Below, piece by piece: positions 35,903-48,290 of a stretch of 64,000 nucleotides of DNA. A model generated the notes under the pieces. That model was given only the letters and a program-made list of their open reading frames with translations. It was not told where the DNA came from and searched no databases. Position 1 is the stretch's first letter; every line of letters begins with the position of its first letter. The stretch is from Sycobia sp. Sy_11. Lineage: Eukaryota > Arthropoda > Insecta > Hymenoptera > Epichrysomallidae. The stretch is taken from the NCBI GenBank assembly GCA_018907035.1, contig JACCIC010000035.1, positions 558,001 through 622,000 on the forward strand, read 5' to 3'. The translations under genes were made by a program, and so were the position numbers.

Positions 35903-38900
35903 CTAAAATTTAAAGTTAAGCGTGACGCTGGCAACGCAAATTTTACACGGCATTAATATGGGAATATTCAATAGTATGAGATTTGGATAAAAGATTTGGT
36001 AAAATTATCAAAGCTCTGTTATTGTGCGCTATATCCTAGATTTTTAGATTGTGTACTGTGTGTATTGCAACCCACAGGCGCAGTCGAGCCTTCTCTGATT
36101 GTAAAAATATGCGTAAACTGGATTTGTATTGCGCAAACCCAATAACAATTATACTATCAGAAATATATAAGGTTATGAGCGAGGAGCTCTTGTATCCATT
36201 TGGACAAAATGCCATGGATCTACTGCTTCATGATCGACAGTCTTCCATAAGTAGTAACATTTTTCTTTTTACGCCATGTTCGAAGAAGTAGCAGAAAGAA
36301 GTAAAAAAAAAAACAATAAAACTGAATGTCCGTTATCAACGGTTGATAGACTAGGAATGAATCGTTCATTTTCATTTAAGTATAATGCAAGAAGAAATAT
36401 TGAAAAAATGTGTACAAATAAATCAGTCCTATTATCTCATTCATAATATATCAATATTAATCCATTATCGATGAGTATTTTTAAAAATCCTAACATATGA
36501 ATGAATCATTATCACTCGTATGAATAAATTGGAAATTGATACGATAAACTGAACTTGAAATGACAAATTCAATATTGTAAAGCATTCATTTTTAACTATT
36601 TTTTACCAGCTTTTGCAGCTCCTATAATAAAATATACGTGGTTTAGCATCGATTAAAGATAATCTTACTATAATAAATATATTTAATAATATATCTATGA
36701 AACGATAATCTTTTAAAAATTACTGTCAGCACATTATTACGGTTCTTTTCTTGATCTATTTCATTTTTCAAACACTTGTCGATGCGAGGACGGTGTTGCC
36801 ACATATAATTGCCTTTTTGTATACAATGGAATCATTACACCTGGCAAAATTCATGAAAACTTCTTATAGAAAAAATGATTTCTTATCCGTTGTTCATGTC
36901 TCAGAGCCACCAACTGTACGATCGTCGTCATAAGAACGTTTTCTTACAAGCTGCCAACTCTTCAGCGTCGATAACCATTAGTTTATAATTAGAAATAAGT
37001 AAATAATACTTATATACAACTATCGTGCCCTTCGCGACAGCGCTTTGCGTCGTGTCAGTTTCGTACCACCAGAGGTCATGCCAATGACTGTATACTTCCC
37101 AAGCGCCCAATCGCGCTCGAGCCTGGCGCGGCGGGCGGGGGCCGCGGAGGGCGATCTGGTCTTAAACACAAACGGCGGCCGGGAGATTGGCATGGCTCGG
37201 GGCTTTTTATTTTTGAACGCCGGCGCCGCGCCACCGAGTAAATCCGAGGAGCCGCGCTTCTTATACAGTCGAATTACAAATTCATTATTAGCCGGCTCGA
37301 TAAGCCGTGACGCGTCGAGAGGATTTTTCGCCCGATCGCAACTCGATTCGCGAGCAGACGCGCGCGGCCGCGCTCGCCTTTTTTCTCCGGCAATCTTCCC
37401 CCACCCCCACCCCCCCTCCCGCAGCGCGCTCTTAATTCCTCTTACTTTTCCGCCTCGCTCTTCGTACATCCCCGCGCTCGTCGCCTCGTCCTTTTTACCG
37501 CGCACCCCGGCTTTGTTCTTCCACCCCTCGTCAGCGGGTCGCGGGGGCGCGTGCATCGGGTCTATCGATTAAAAAACTTTTTAATGCGATCCTGCTGCCT
37601 CGTTTGTTTTCCCATCATTTTGATTTTTTATTGTCTCGTCGAATACCCGCCCCCTCTCCCTCCCAAGCCCGCGCGCCTCGCGCCACAGCCCTCTGCGAGC
37701 GCGCACCTGCGGATATTTAATTTCGCGAGAATTCCTCGTCGACGATCGAGTTCCCAGTTTCGAAACAAAGTTTTCGGCCGATCGCGGATGGGGCACGGGG
37801 GCGTGGAGCTTTTGCGCGTCTTCCTCTTTCTCGATTTCGCTCTCTTCTTATTTCTATTATCTCGCGTCGTGCGCGCGTTGTCAGCAACAACCTGCGGGCT
37901 ACTTTTTTCTTTAATAATGTTTATAGAGCTACAAGTGCTAGAGCTTAAAGTGCTCGTTTGGCATTTCTAATAATAGTCGTTTCAATATGTCTCACCTCGA
38001 GCGCACAGCCAGTCTTCAAACAATCGTATTATTTATACTCTTCCGTGACTTCTATTTATACATATACTTATAAATTACTAATGCACCTCCATAGATAATT
38101 ACTATATTTATCAAGTAAACTGCCAACCCCCCTTTGACGTTATATACGGTAACGCGTAAGATTAAGTCGCGACAAACGCAATTTGCTCCGTCCAGCAGAT
38201 TTATCAGTTGTTCCGGAGCATCGAAAAAAGTAATTGCTACGCCGGTACGTTCAGGCCTGCGCGAGGCGCCGTTCCGGACTACAAACAGAGTTAAAGTGTT
38301 TAAAAAAAAGAAAAAAAAAAGAAAAAAACTTTCTTCTTCTGCCATCGTTAAACGAACTTAAGAATCATTCCCCAGAGTCGCGCGGGCCCGGGCGCGGAAG
38401 CGAGTCGGACGACTGTAAAAAGCGAGGCTGCGCGAGACGGGGGAAAATCTAAATCAAGAGGGGGCGCACATTTATTAGGGAGTCACACCTATAGATATAT
38501 AGTTATATATATATATATATATATATACACACGCGGCGTCGGTCCTCCCATTCGCTTTGCCCCGCGTCCCTTTGGGAGGGGGCGGGGGCGTCCGCGCGAT
38601 TTGAGAAAAAAGCCGGGCCGCCGTGTGCCACACCGCGTCAACGCCTTATTAATCCGGGAGCGGGTGGCGGCGGCGACGGCGGCGACGGCGGCCTCTTTGA
38701 GGAAATTAAAAGAGCACCCCGTATAATGCGAATACATCCATTCGCTCGAAGAGAGCTCTTTTCCCAACCGAATCCGGGAGGACGAGGAAAAGAAGCCGGC
38801 GGCGGAGGGCGGGGGAGCATTACCATTTTCCCTGTTATTCGCGATGAGCGCGCGACCTAAGTACCCGACAGATGGACATCTTGAGCCTTGTCAAGGCTCT

Positions 38901-40661
38901 TAAAAATCCAAAGTATATATCTCTCGCCTCTCTACGCAGCCTCCATTTTTAATGTCGCGAATCCCCGCCACCCATCGCTGAGAGCACCGGTTCCCTCTTG
39001 TTTTTCTTTTCTCTCTTATCTTACTCTGCTCTCGCGCCCCGCCCCATCCCGCGTACCTCGCGCGTTATGACTTTTCCATATTTTTTATCTCCCAGTCCCG
39101 CCGTTCCGTTTAGTTTGGCAAATGTTCAACGAAGATTTGTCGAATTGTCAAGCGACTTAAATATCGATACTGGCGTGCCGGCTCACTTTCAACAAATAAG
39201 ATTTTATTCAATTTAAATTAAAGTTCATCACCTGCTTATATATACCTAATTACTCGGCGTTCTTTACATTATTTTATATTACAAATTAACTATTGAGAAA
39301 GATAAACGATCAACAGTACAATTTCAAAAGATTTTTAGTTAAATTCATTCTGTTTCAGACTACTGAAATTAATATTTTTATAAAATCAGTAAAATTGTAT
39401 ACATTAATTCTAAAAATATTTTGCAATTATTTGACAATATTTTAATTTAAATATTTTGTCTGTAAGAAATTACGAAAAGTCAATTAGAGTTTATGATTAA
39501 ATAAATAAGATATAAATAAAGAAAAAAGGTAAGAATGTAATTTTTCAAAATTGTAGAAAGTAAACATGATTCATCAGTTTCGTACATGCATATTTTTCTT
39601 ATACGTAATGCTTTTTCAATTAAGCTTTTTTATCATTTAAAATATTTGTGTTTTAAGACTATTAGTTTTTACTTTTAAACTATGAATGCTTATATCGTAA
39701 TAAATTTTTATAAATATGTAAAATGAAGTACTTTTAAACTTGTTAGAGATCAAGAAGTAAATTTTCGATAATTTGGATTTTTAATTTTTAATGCTCGTGC
39801 ATAAATGAGTGAATTTCACTGAAACTATAATAAAGCCTATAGTTATTATAATGAATAACAGCAATGCAAAAATTCAGACAAAATAATGTGATCCGTAATT
39901 AAAATTTTTCCTGCCTATTGAGTTTTAACAATTTTACACGACATATAACAATACAATGTATTTATTTGATTTTTTTTTAAATTTCTTAGTAAACATTGAA
40001 CTGATATTAAAGAAAATTATTTTTATAAAAAAGTCAAAGTTTTTCTAACTTAACGTTCATTTTAATTGGTCAATAATAGTTATCTATTTAAATTCGAAAA
40101 TAAGATATTTCTATTATTAAATAATTTATAACGAAATAAAAAAACATTTCTGATCCTTGCCTGACCTCGATTTTGATTTATGAAAGTTGTTTTATCCTCG
40201 CAGCAAGTGACTTTGTAAAAGAAGTGCTACTTTCTTTTCTTTCAAGAACGGTTTAGTTTGATCAGATTTGACATTATGAACTATTTACCTATCTATAAAC
40301 ATATAGGTATATGTACAGAAAATTTAACTATCGAGATGTAGAAGATCGTTTGAAATAGGTATTCTTTTGTCTATTGGAGTAAATATATCTTTATAAAAAT
40401 CATAATGATCATCGAAATGTTTGTCGGCTTAAAAGTCCCGGATCCTCTAATAATGACTTAATGGGGATTGGGAAAATTATATGCTATAGAAAAAAACATT
40501 AATCGTAGACATACAATGGCGTGTAACGTAAGTATGCATCGCCGCAATCTATAATAGTGTAGTAGTTCAATTCACTAGCATAGTGCTATAGTGTCGTAGA
40601 TACGATGAACGTTTGTATATGTTTAATAACAGTGCACAGTTAATGAACATTAAACAAAAAT
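35903..40661. other. Non-coding region between the Nup88 exon and PNKP
   Basis: AT-rich at 35903-37010, CpG-rich at about 37020-39080, then AT-rich to the PNKP start. The Nup88 first exon may lie here on the minus strand, but I could not find one. A minus-strand GTGAGA donor near 37996, preceded by TATA-like sequence, is noted only as weak. Plus frames at 36049-36291 and 36751-36933 resemble nothing known. A (TA)n run lies at about 38506-38526. The PNKP promoter should lie in the last few hundred bases. Confidence 0.4.
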
Positions 40662-43295
40662 ATGGCATCAGAAATAAAAAGTTGTTATATTTACAGTGAG
40701 CATAAGTTGCTACCGTCTGTATTTTTACCTGATAAAGAAGAAGTTTTTGTTGGCAGAAGCGTAGATACAAAAATTACTGACACACGATGCTCGCGCAAGC
40801 AAGGTTAGTTTATTTTCAATCAAAGTTACATAGATAGCTGTTGAACAGTTATTAAACAGAATTTCTTATTATTTATTTATATTATATATTTATTAGTTAG
40901 CAATATTTATAACGTGCAAGAATAATTTATTCTAGTTTATAAGGTCACTTTATGTTAATAAATCATAACCTATATTAATGCTTCTATTAATTTTTTATTT
41001 CATTATCTTTTAATATTACAATTATTATCGTTATCTTATCAGTGAGACTATATGCTAGCTATAGCGATCGAAAAGTTTTTGTACAACAAATTGGACCTCG
41101 TCCTTGTGGATTAAATGGTTTCAAAACTGAACGAGGAGAAAAATTTATAGCTCAACATGGAGATTGTTTAGAAATTTTGTATGGAAAATATATATATAAA
41201 ATAGAATTTAATCCACATCCTAAAGCAAAAGTGGAAACTGCAACATCCTCAAAAAGGTTGCTTTCAGACGATTCAGAAGAAGAAGAAGAAGAAAAAGATA
41301 ATTCACGAAGCAATAAAAAATCAAAATTAGACTCTGATTTGGAAGACGAAGAAATGGAAGAAGTTGTAAGTGAAAACAAAAATAAACAAAGGATCGATGA
41401 AGACTTAACAAAATTAAGCATTGATGAGGCTTTAAATTTACCAAGTACAAGTTACAGTAGTAATACTAGTTCATGTTTAAATGATAATTCAAATAAAACC
41501 GCACTAAATGGTACTTGGGAGCATTATAGCAATAAAACGCTTTATGTTTATACAAGTAATGGTTGCGAGGGTCGTTCAAAAGTAAGATACATGAAGTTTT
41601 GCTAGTTAACATACAATAAAAAATGATATAATTATTTTATAATTTAATTTTTATGAAAAGATAGCAGCTTATGATATGGATATGACTCTGATAAAAACTA
41701 TATCAGGATTGGCATTTCCGAAAGATTGTAATGATTGGCAATTACTATATCCTGAAGTACCAGGAAAATTAAAAAAATTTTATCAAGATAACTATAAAGT
41801 TGTTATATTTTCCAATCAAGCTGGTTTAGCGACAGGAAAAGTATCTGTTAAGGATTTCAAACTAAAAATAGAAAGATTAGTAAAAAAAATTGGTATTCCT
41901 ATGCAAGTATGTATTTTTACTAACTAGCTGTAAATTATTTTTATATTTTGCTTAGTGCTATTCTTTTTTTTATTATTTTCTTTAAAGGTTTATCTTGCAG
42001 CAGGACAAAGTATTTATAGAAAACCATGTACAGGAATGTGGGATTTCTTAGTTAATCAGGTTTGTAATTAACAATTATTCTTAATCAATTTAGAATGGCT
42101 TTTAATGTATTTATTTTAGAACAACGATGGAGTACCTGTGGACAAAGAAAATTCATTTTACGTAGGGGATGCAGCAGGACGACCAGCTGATTTAACTAGA
42201 AAAAAGAAAGATCATTCCCTAGCTGATCGATTATTAGCTGTTAATGTTGGTTTGACATTTCAAACTCCGGAAGAGCACTTTCTTGGATATAAAAAAGAAT
42301 CATATAAACATCCAGTTTTTAATCCAAAAGAAGCAAGCAAAAATAAAATTCTTTACGAACCACCACAATCGAATCTTAAGTCCGATAAACAAGAGGTAAA
42401 TTGTCAGTAATTGTGATTTTCACCTTTTTAATGCTAAATACTTAAAATTAAATTTTTTTTTTCAATCAGTTGATTATTATGGTGGGTTCTCCTGGTTCTG
42501 GAAAATCACATTTTGCAAAAACATATTTAAAAAATTACGACTATATAAATAGAGATTCACTAGGCAGTTGGCAAAAATGTGTTGCAAAAGCCGAGGAAGG
42601 TTTAATTGAAGGAAAAAGTGTGGTAGTCGATAATACCAATCCTGATTTGATTTCGAGACAGAGATATATCGATATAGCTAAAAAGTATAACATTCCTGTT
42701 CGTTGCTTTGTTATGACGTTAGATAAAGAGCATGTTAAACACAATAATTTGGTAAATCAAAGTGTTCATTTAGTAGAATAGTTTTACGATAATATAAGAA
42801 TTATACATAATTAATCTTTCTAGTTTCGAATATTAACCGATCCTACTCATCAAGTGATTAGCAATATGGTGATCAACAGCTATTTGTAAGTTATTATATA
42901 TTTAAACTATCATAAGCATGAAAAATTGTTTTTTTTTTTGTTTTTGTGCATGTGATTGTTTTTGAGGAAAAATTGAGCCTTAAGTAGTTTATGTAGGAAG
43001 CATGAGTTTAAAATGTTTTATGTTGTATTTCTGTGTAATGTTTTTTGTCAGTATTACAAAATTCGAGTTGGCGAGACGTGCTATGAGATTTATGAAGATG
43101 TTGATTTTATTGTGTCTTCGCTTCTGCATTTATTTATCCATCAATTTTTCGAACTCTATACCGACATCTTACAGAAAGAACTTTACGCCGCCAACCGAGG
43201 TTGAAGGTTTCTGCGAGATCGTCAAAATCAAGTTTGTCCCATCATTTGAATCCGAGGAAGACCGGAAGCTCTATGAGATGTATCTTCTTGGCTAA
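40662..43295 (+). CDS. Pnkp: Polynucleotide kinase 3'-phosphatase (PNKP)
   Basis: A bifunctional DNA end-repair enzyme; in the family it removes 3'-phosphates and phosphorylates 5'-OH ends in single- and double-strand break repair. Eight coding exons: 40662-40803, 41043-41581, 41661-41906, 41988-42059, 42120-42395, 42470-42751, 42824-42885, 43175-43295. Phases agree throughout, giving 579 aa. Domains: FHA at about 1-105 (FVGRS and CSRKQ motifs); an acidic/basic linker at about 120-165; HAD phosphatase with D232 and D234, FSNQ at 277-280, RKP at 320-322 and GDAAGR at 349-354; and a kinase with Walker A GSPGSGKS at 431-438, NRDSLGSWQ around D454, and DNTNP. Position 235, normally the Gly of DxDGT, is Met. 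The C-terminus (FESEEDRKLYEMYLLG) matches the family end. The acceptors of exons 3 and 4 are AAG, less common than CAG or TAG. Confidence 0.95.
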
Positions 43296-43391
43296 ATTAA
43301 TTGCGAAACGATTTTGAAAGAGTAAATGGAGCGTCCTGGAAAGTTACTTTTTTATTCAATTTATTGTTTTAGATTTATAAATATATAAATT

Positions 43392-43397
43392 AATAAA
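43392..43397 (+). terminator. Poly(A) signal of PNKP
   Basis: AATAAA about 100 bases after the TAA stop, in AT-rich DNA. Confidence 0.5.
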
Positions 43398-43831
43398 AAA
43401 TTAGATCAACAATATTTTTTTATTCTATATTAGAATTAATTATAAAGCTTCGGTAGACTATTATTTTTTAGCTAGTGACAACTTAATATTCTCATGAATA
43501 TAAATTATAATGATACGCTATTAAATTTTGTATCGGAAAATGTTTTGTCAATGAATTGTAGAAAATGTAAATATAAATATACATAGAATACAAAGTTCAA
43601 TAATATATAATTATGATAGAATGTATTTTTCACAGTTCTTTTGTATGATTTGAAATAAAATTTATTTGAATAAAAAATTTCGGAAAATATGATTAATTTT
43701 GTCAATTTCCGTCTAACAGTAACTGATTTTGTTCGGATACATAATTGTAATACAAAATAAGTAATTATCCGATCCAGAAAACTTTCATTCTGCATTTACG
43801 TATATATCTAAAAAAACAGAGGGAGTGAGTA

Positions 43832-43918
<87 letters not shown>
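43832..43918. repeat. (GA)n microsatellite
   Basis: About 85 bp of GA units. A second GA tract at 44037-44073 lies 120 bp downstream. Confidence 0.95.
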
Positions 43919-43919
<1 letters not shown>

Positions 43920-44035
43920 GGAACTATGTTGGAAAGAAAGTAGTAGATAAGCGGTATTTTTACGTGCTCGTTACTTATCCGGGCGGTCGAGTATTGTAGG
44001 TAGGGGTGCGCTCAAGCGCGCCCGCGATAGAGAGC

Positions 44036-44036
<1 letters not shown>

Positions 44037-44073
<37 letters not shown>
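44037..44073. repeat. (GA)n microsatellite
   Basis: About 18 GA units in a GC-rich patch. Confidence 0.95.
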
Positions 44074-44076
<3 letters not shown>

Positions 44077-46621
44077 CAAGGGGAAAAGACGCTGTACTCT
44101 CGCGGTTATCCGGAATAAGCGCCCGGGTAATTATTTGGCCTGGCCCTCACGGCGAATTCGGCCGGGTGATGGGGGAAAGATTCGGGAGGGAGGGGCGAGC
44201 ATCGATTCAGGAGCCGCGGGCTCGTAAAGGCTGATAAGAACCCGAGGCGCTGGAAAAATTAGAAAATGAAACGAAGAGCCTCGATATTAATGCATTGGTT
44301 CGGGGAGCTGCCTTTTTCCACGCTTTTTTATTATGTGCTTCGTGTCGAGCTCGAGTCGAACCTTCGCCTCGCTCCCCTCAGCCAAGTTACTCCGGGACAG
44401 CTTCGTTATGGCAGACAGTCGTTGCTCGAGGGCGAAATTTGAGGAACGAGAGGTGGAGGAGGCGCTGGCAAATTTTTCGCTCTCGGTACATACATACATT
44501 TATACATCTATCTTATACCTTTGGGTCGAATTAGAAATTAATAGGATTTGTAAATCATTGGCACAGACTACTCTACAGACGACTGATACTAATTTTTTAA
44601 ATTCTCATGAAATTTCATTCAATAGCTGATCAAGTTGGACTAAATTTTCTACAATTCCAATATAATATTAATTAAGAAAATATTGCGAATGGGAAAAATC
44701 GTGTAATACAGGTTTAAATATTCGTAATATGTATACTATTTATTCGTATATAAAATAGTTAATTGCATAGATAATATGGTTTTTCATAATAAAGATTGAG
44801 ATTTGAATTCATACAAAGTTCAACGAATGAGACAGAATTTATAGATAGAGCGTACGTACTCTGAAAATATCTGACCGAACTTCAGTAAATTGTGACAGAA
44901 GGTTCTGACGTGCAGGGCAGACATTAAATTTTTTTTTATTAACGTCTCTTATATTTGATAAAGTTGACTAAAACATTCAGTCGTCTTTGACAAGGACAAT
45001 TCTCCGTCTAATTGGAAAGACTAAATACTAGAATAATAAATGTAAGAATATTCAATTTCCTCGCATATTAATGATTATCACCAAAGTGAGCCCTGTAAAG
45101 TTTTAAAACTTAACAGTCAGTCACCCATTCCGAATTTATCGTATTTTTGAATTTGGAAATTAGTACATTCTTCTAATTAGATTCCATAACAATAAACAAC
45201 AAAATAGTCAGAAGAATTTTCCGTCCGCAAATGTACAATTATTATCATAATTAAAATTCTATCCACTTTTTGTGCATTATCGGCTCATCACGTCCGATAA
45301 CATTCTACGATAGTAATTGCAGATAACAAAGAAATTACCGATTAGAACTGTTTGTTTGGAAAATTATTCCGTGTACAAATCCGGTGTTCTTCCATTCCGA
45401 ATTTATCACCGATATCTGATTGCCTCCCATTCATGTAAAATTATTGCCGTATAAGATAATATTTGCATTTTTCTCAATATATAGACTGATAATGAAAAGA
45501 AGCTAATAATACATTAAAATTGTTGGAGGTAAGGGGGTGGGGGGCTCAAATGAATCGCACTCGTCAAACGACCTAATAAAATATAATATTGCCAAGGGTC
45601 GGACATTGAAACGTTCCTCGTATTGAGCGGCAGGTGCCGCGAGGAAAAGCCGAGAATACCCATCGTGTACGAATGGTGCTTGGCATGCAATTCGAAATGA
45701 AAAACCGTTTAAACGAGCGCCATACACGCGGCGATACATTTTGTCACGAATTTACGGGCGGCGCTCCATTAGCATTGAGATCCGTGAATGAAAACGGGCG
45801 AACTCGAAGACTCGGGGGTATTAACTAACGGGGGAGGTTTGGGACGGAGTCTGCAGAGAAATTCCAATAAGCGAGAAACAATCCTCGTAATATTCGGACG
45901 GTTTGCAGCGGCACGCGCGCGCCCCCGCGCTCGCGAGACGGTCGCGGGCCCTCTAATCCTCGCGGCTCCCGCGCCGTAAAAAGGACGGAATAAGAAATGA
46001 GGAGGAGGTGGAGGAGGAGGGGGGGGGGACGGCGGGCTGCAACGCGCCGGGCTCCCGCGTTACTTCGGCGTCGTTACCGTGCACACGTACAGCCACCCAC
46101 GCGTGTGTATACGAGCGAGGCGCTGGACGAATTCCGAGGCCGTTATTCGCGGCCGATACGACGGGGGCGGCGCGGCGGATCGAAGCAAACTCGAATTCTA
46201 TGATAATGAAATGGCCGCGCTGGCCGCCGCCAACGCCGCTGTGCCGTTCGTCGCAGCTTTTACGAGCCCCGGCGCGGCGGCCGCACGTGCGTGGCGCTCG
46301 CTCCGCGTTATTATTTTATTAAGCCGTATAATGCGCGGAAAGAGCCGGGAGCTGGCGAGATATTCGGAATGAGCCGGCGCGGCGACGTCGCCCGCCCGTC
46401 CGCCCGCGCATCAGCTCGGCCGCCAACGCCGCCAACGCCGCCGCCGCCGCAGCCGCGCGCGCGGGCGGGCGGCAATTCCGCGGCAAGTATGCAGATCTAA
46501 GAATTCAAATGGCTGACCCCGTGGAGACCGTAAAATGGCGGACAATCGCGCTCGTAAAGCACTATATTAAAATTCTATATCGTCGCGGACGCGCTGGCGC
46601 TGACGCATGTATTATCGCCCT

Positions 46622-46672
46622 GGTTTCGCCTCGCCTCGCCTCGCCTCGCCTCGCCCGCTCGCCCGCTCGCCG
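46622..46672. repeat. CCTCG-type pentanucleotide repeat
   Basis: Several tandem TCGCC/CCTCG units pass into CCGCTCGC units within a CpG-rich island. Confidence 0.85.
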
Positions 46673-47055
46673 CCCCGATCCGTCCGCCAGCCCGAGCGAT
46701 GTCCAAGTGCGTGAGCGCTCACTCGTATTCTTCGCTTTATGAACCTTTCGACTTTTATATTGAATTAATTTGCCCGCGGCAGCGCGCTTTTACGTCGCTC
46801 TTCCCCCACCCCTGGCCGGCACTCCCCTTACCCACTTCCCCCTTCCTTTTGCTCCACTTCGCTATTTTCTTTATGTATTCCACTTATTATTTATCGCGCT
46901 TCATTGAACCTGCATCTGTACCAAAAATTCCAGCGAGCCCCTTTTCGAGTTAATCCGACAGGTCTCAATTGAATACATATCGTTCATAATGATTCATATC
47001 CATTGTGGAAGATCAATTTGTAGCTTAATCGGCTCATTTTGTATTTCTTTTTTTA

Positions 47056-47056
<1 letters not shown>

Positions 47057-47113
<57 letters not shown>

Positions 47114-47132
47114 ACACACACACACACACACA

Positions 47133-47167
<35 letters not shown>

Positions 47168-47191
47168 GCACACGCACACACACACACACAC
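47057..47191. repeat. (CA)n microsatellite with CG interruptions
   Basis: About 135 bp of CA units, with one CC slip at about 47111 and several CG-containing variants in the right half. The Thr-His and Val-Cys frames are artefacts. Confidence 0.97.
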
Positions 47192-48290
47192 ATTTGGATT
47201 ATTATTGAAACAAAAATTTGCCAATGTGAAAATTTAATATTAGAATTCCAAATTTAAATTTGTCGTGAAGTAGGAACGTGATTGATGATATATGTGTAAT
47301 TGACCCTAAAGATCATTGTCAACGATCTATTTTGTAAGTGTGAATTATGAAATAACGAATTACGATCGTATATTGCCTTGAAAAGGACGATAAGAAAATT
47401 CCTGGAAATGGTCGGAACGTAGACCATTATACATACATATAGATTAAAAAATGAATTTTTAAAAAATTCAATTTGTCTCGTGCAATTCTTTAAAGATAAT
47501 TCTATTAATATCAGAATATTAAATTATTTTTAATTAAGTTTTTATGTTGGCTGTAAATAGTGCTTACGAAATTTAATATACTCTCACACGAGTGCAGATA
47601 TCTTATTTGCATCCTCGGGTAGCTTATTCTGTATAACAATATAAAATGTATAAACATCGCTTAATTATAATTAATTATTTAAAAAAAAATCACAATAATT
47701 AAGCGCTTTGTCTGTATAGTTTTATAATAAATCAAAAAAAGAATCTATATTGTTTACGAATCTCGAAATCGACAGAAATTTTAGTGTTCGAAATAACACT
47801 AATAATAACGTACAAAATAAAACAGTATCTAATTTAGTACAGAATTTATATTTCAACCAAAAAACTATATTTGTATCACGTTTTAATTTTTCTATTTATA
47901 GTTTACTACCTAATTTAAATTATTGTAATAATGAGAATTCTTTTGGACGGGGCTTTTAATCTTGTTGCGTTACAAATGTGGTCCTTGATGTTTATAATTA
48001 ATTATCTATATGATATTAAACGACAAATTATTGCCACGAGAAACAGTTTGTTAGAAACACATGTTTTGTTATTCAAAATTCAACATATCTATAAATTTTA
48101 AGTTGATTGAAATGGCTCAATTGGCTCAAGTCGTTTATAACATTAACAGACTATCAACTTATTTTAACGGCTATATTAAAAGTCAAGTAGACAGATGGAC
48201 TATACTGATATATATTCGCAATTTATAGAAAACTAGGAACAATTACTCCCCAATAAATAAAAAAGCTGCCAGTGTTGTTTTTAGCGCTTC

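Larger units (their letters stand above)
43398..48290. other. Intergenic DNA 3' of PNKP: GC islands and spacers, no gene
   Basis: AT-rich at 43398-43830, GC-rich at about 43920-44480, AT-rich at 44500-45520, CpG-rich at about 45530-46950, AT-rich at 46970-48285. It holds GA, CA and pentanucleotide repeats listed separately. Frames in 45.6-46.9 kb are Arg/Ala/Pro-rich composition artefacts. The AT-rich frame at 47750-47959 has no recognisable content. Confidence 0.5.

Noticed and set aside
36049..36291. 80-codon plus frame, possibly a gene
   Set aside because: It starts at a non-ATG-like context within AT-rich DNA, with no known domain and no splice partners.
37990..38060. Minus-strand donor with TATA-like sequence as a possible Nup88 first exon
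   Set aside because: No ATG-initiated frame with matching phase 0 and Nup88-like residues could be read.
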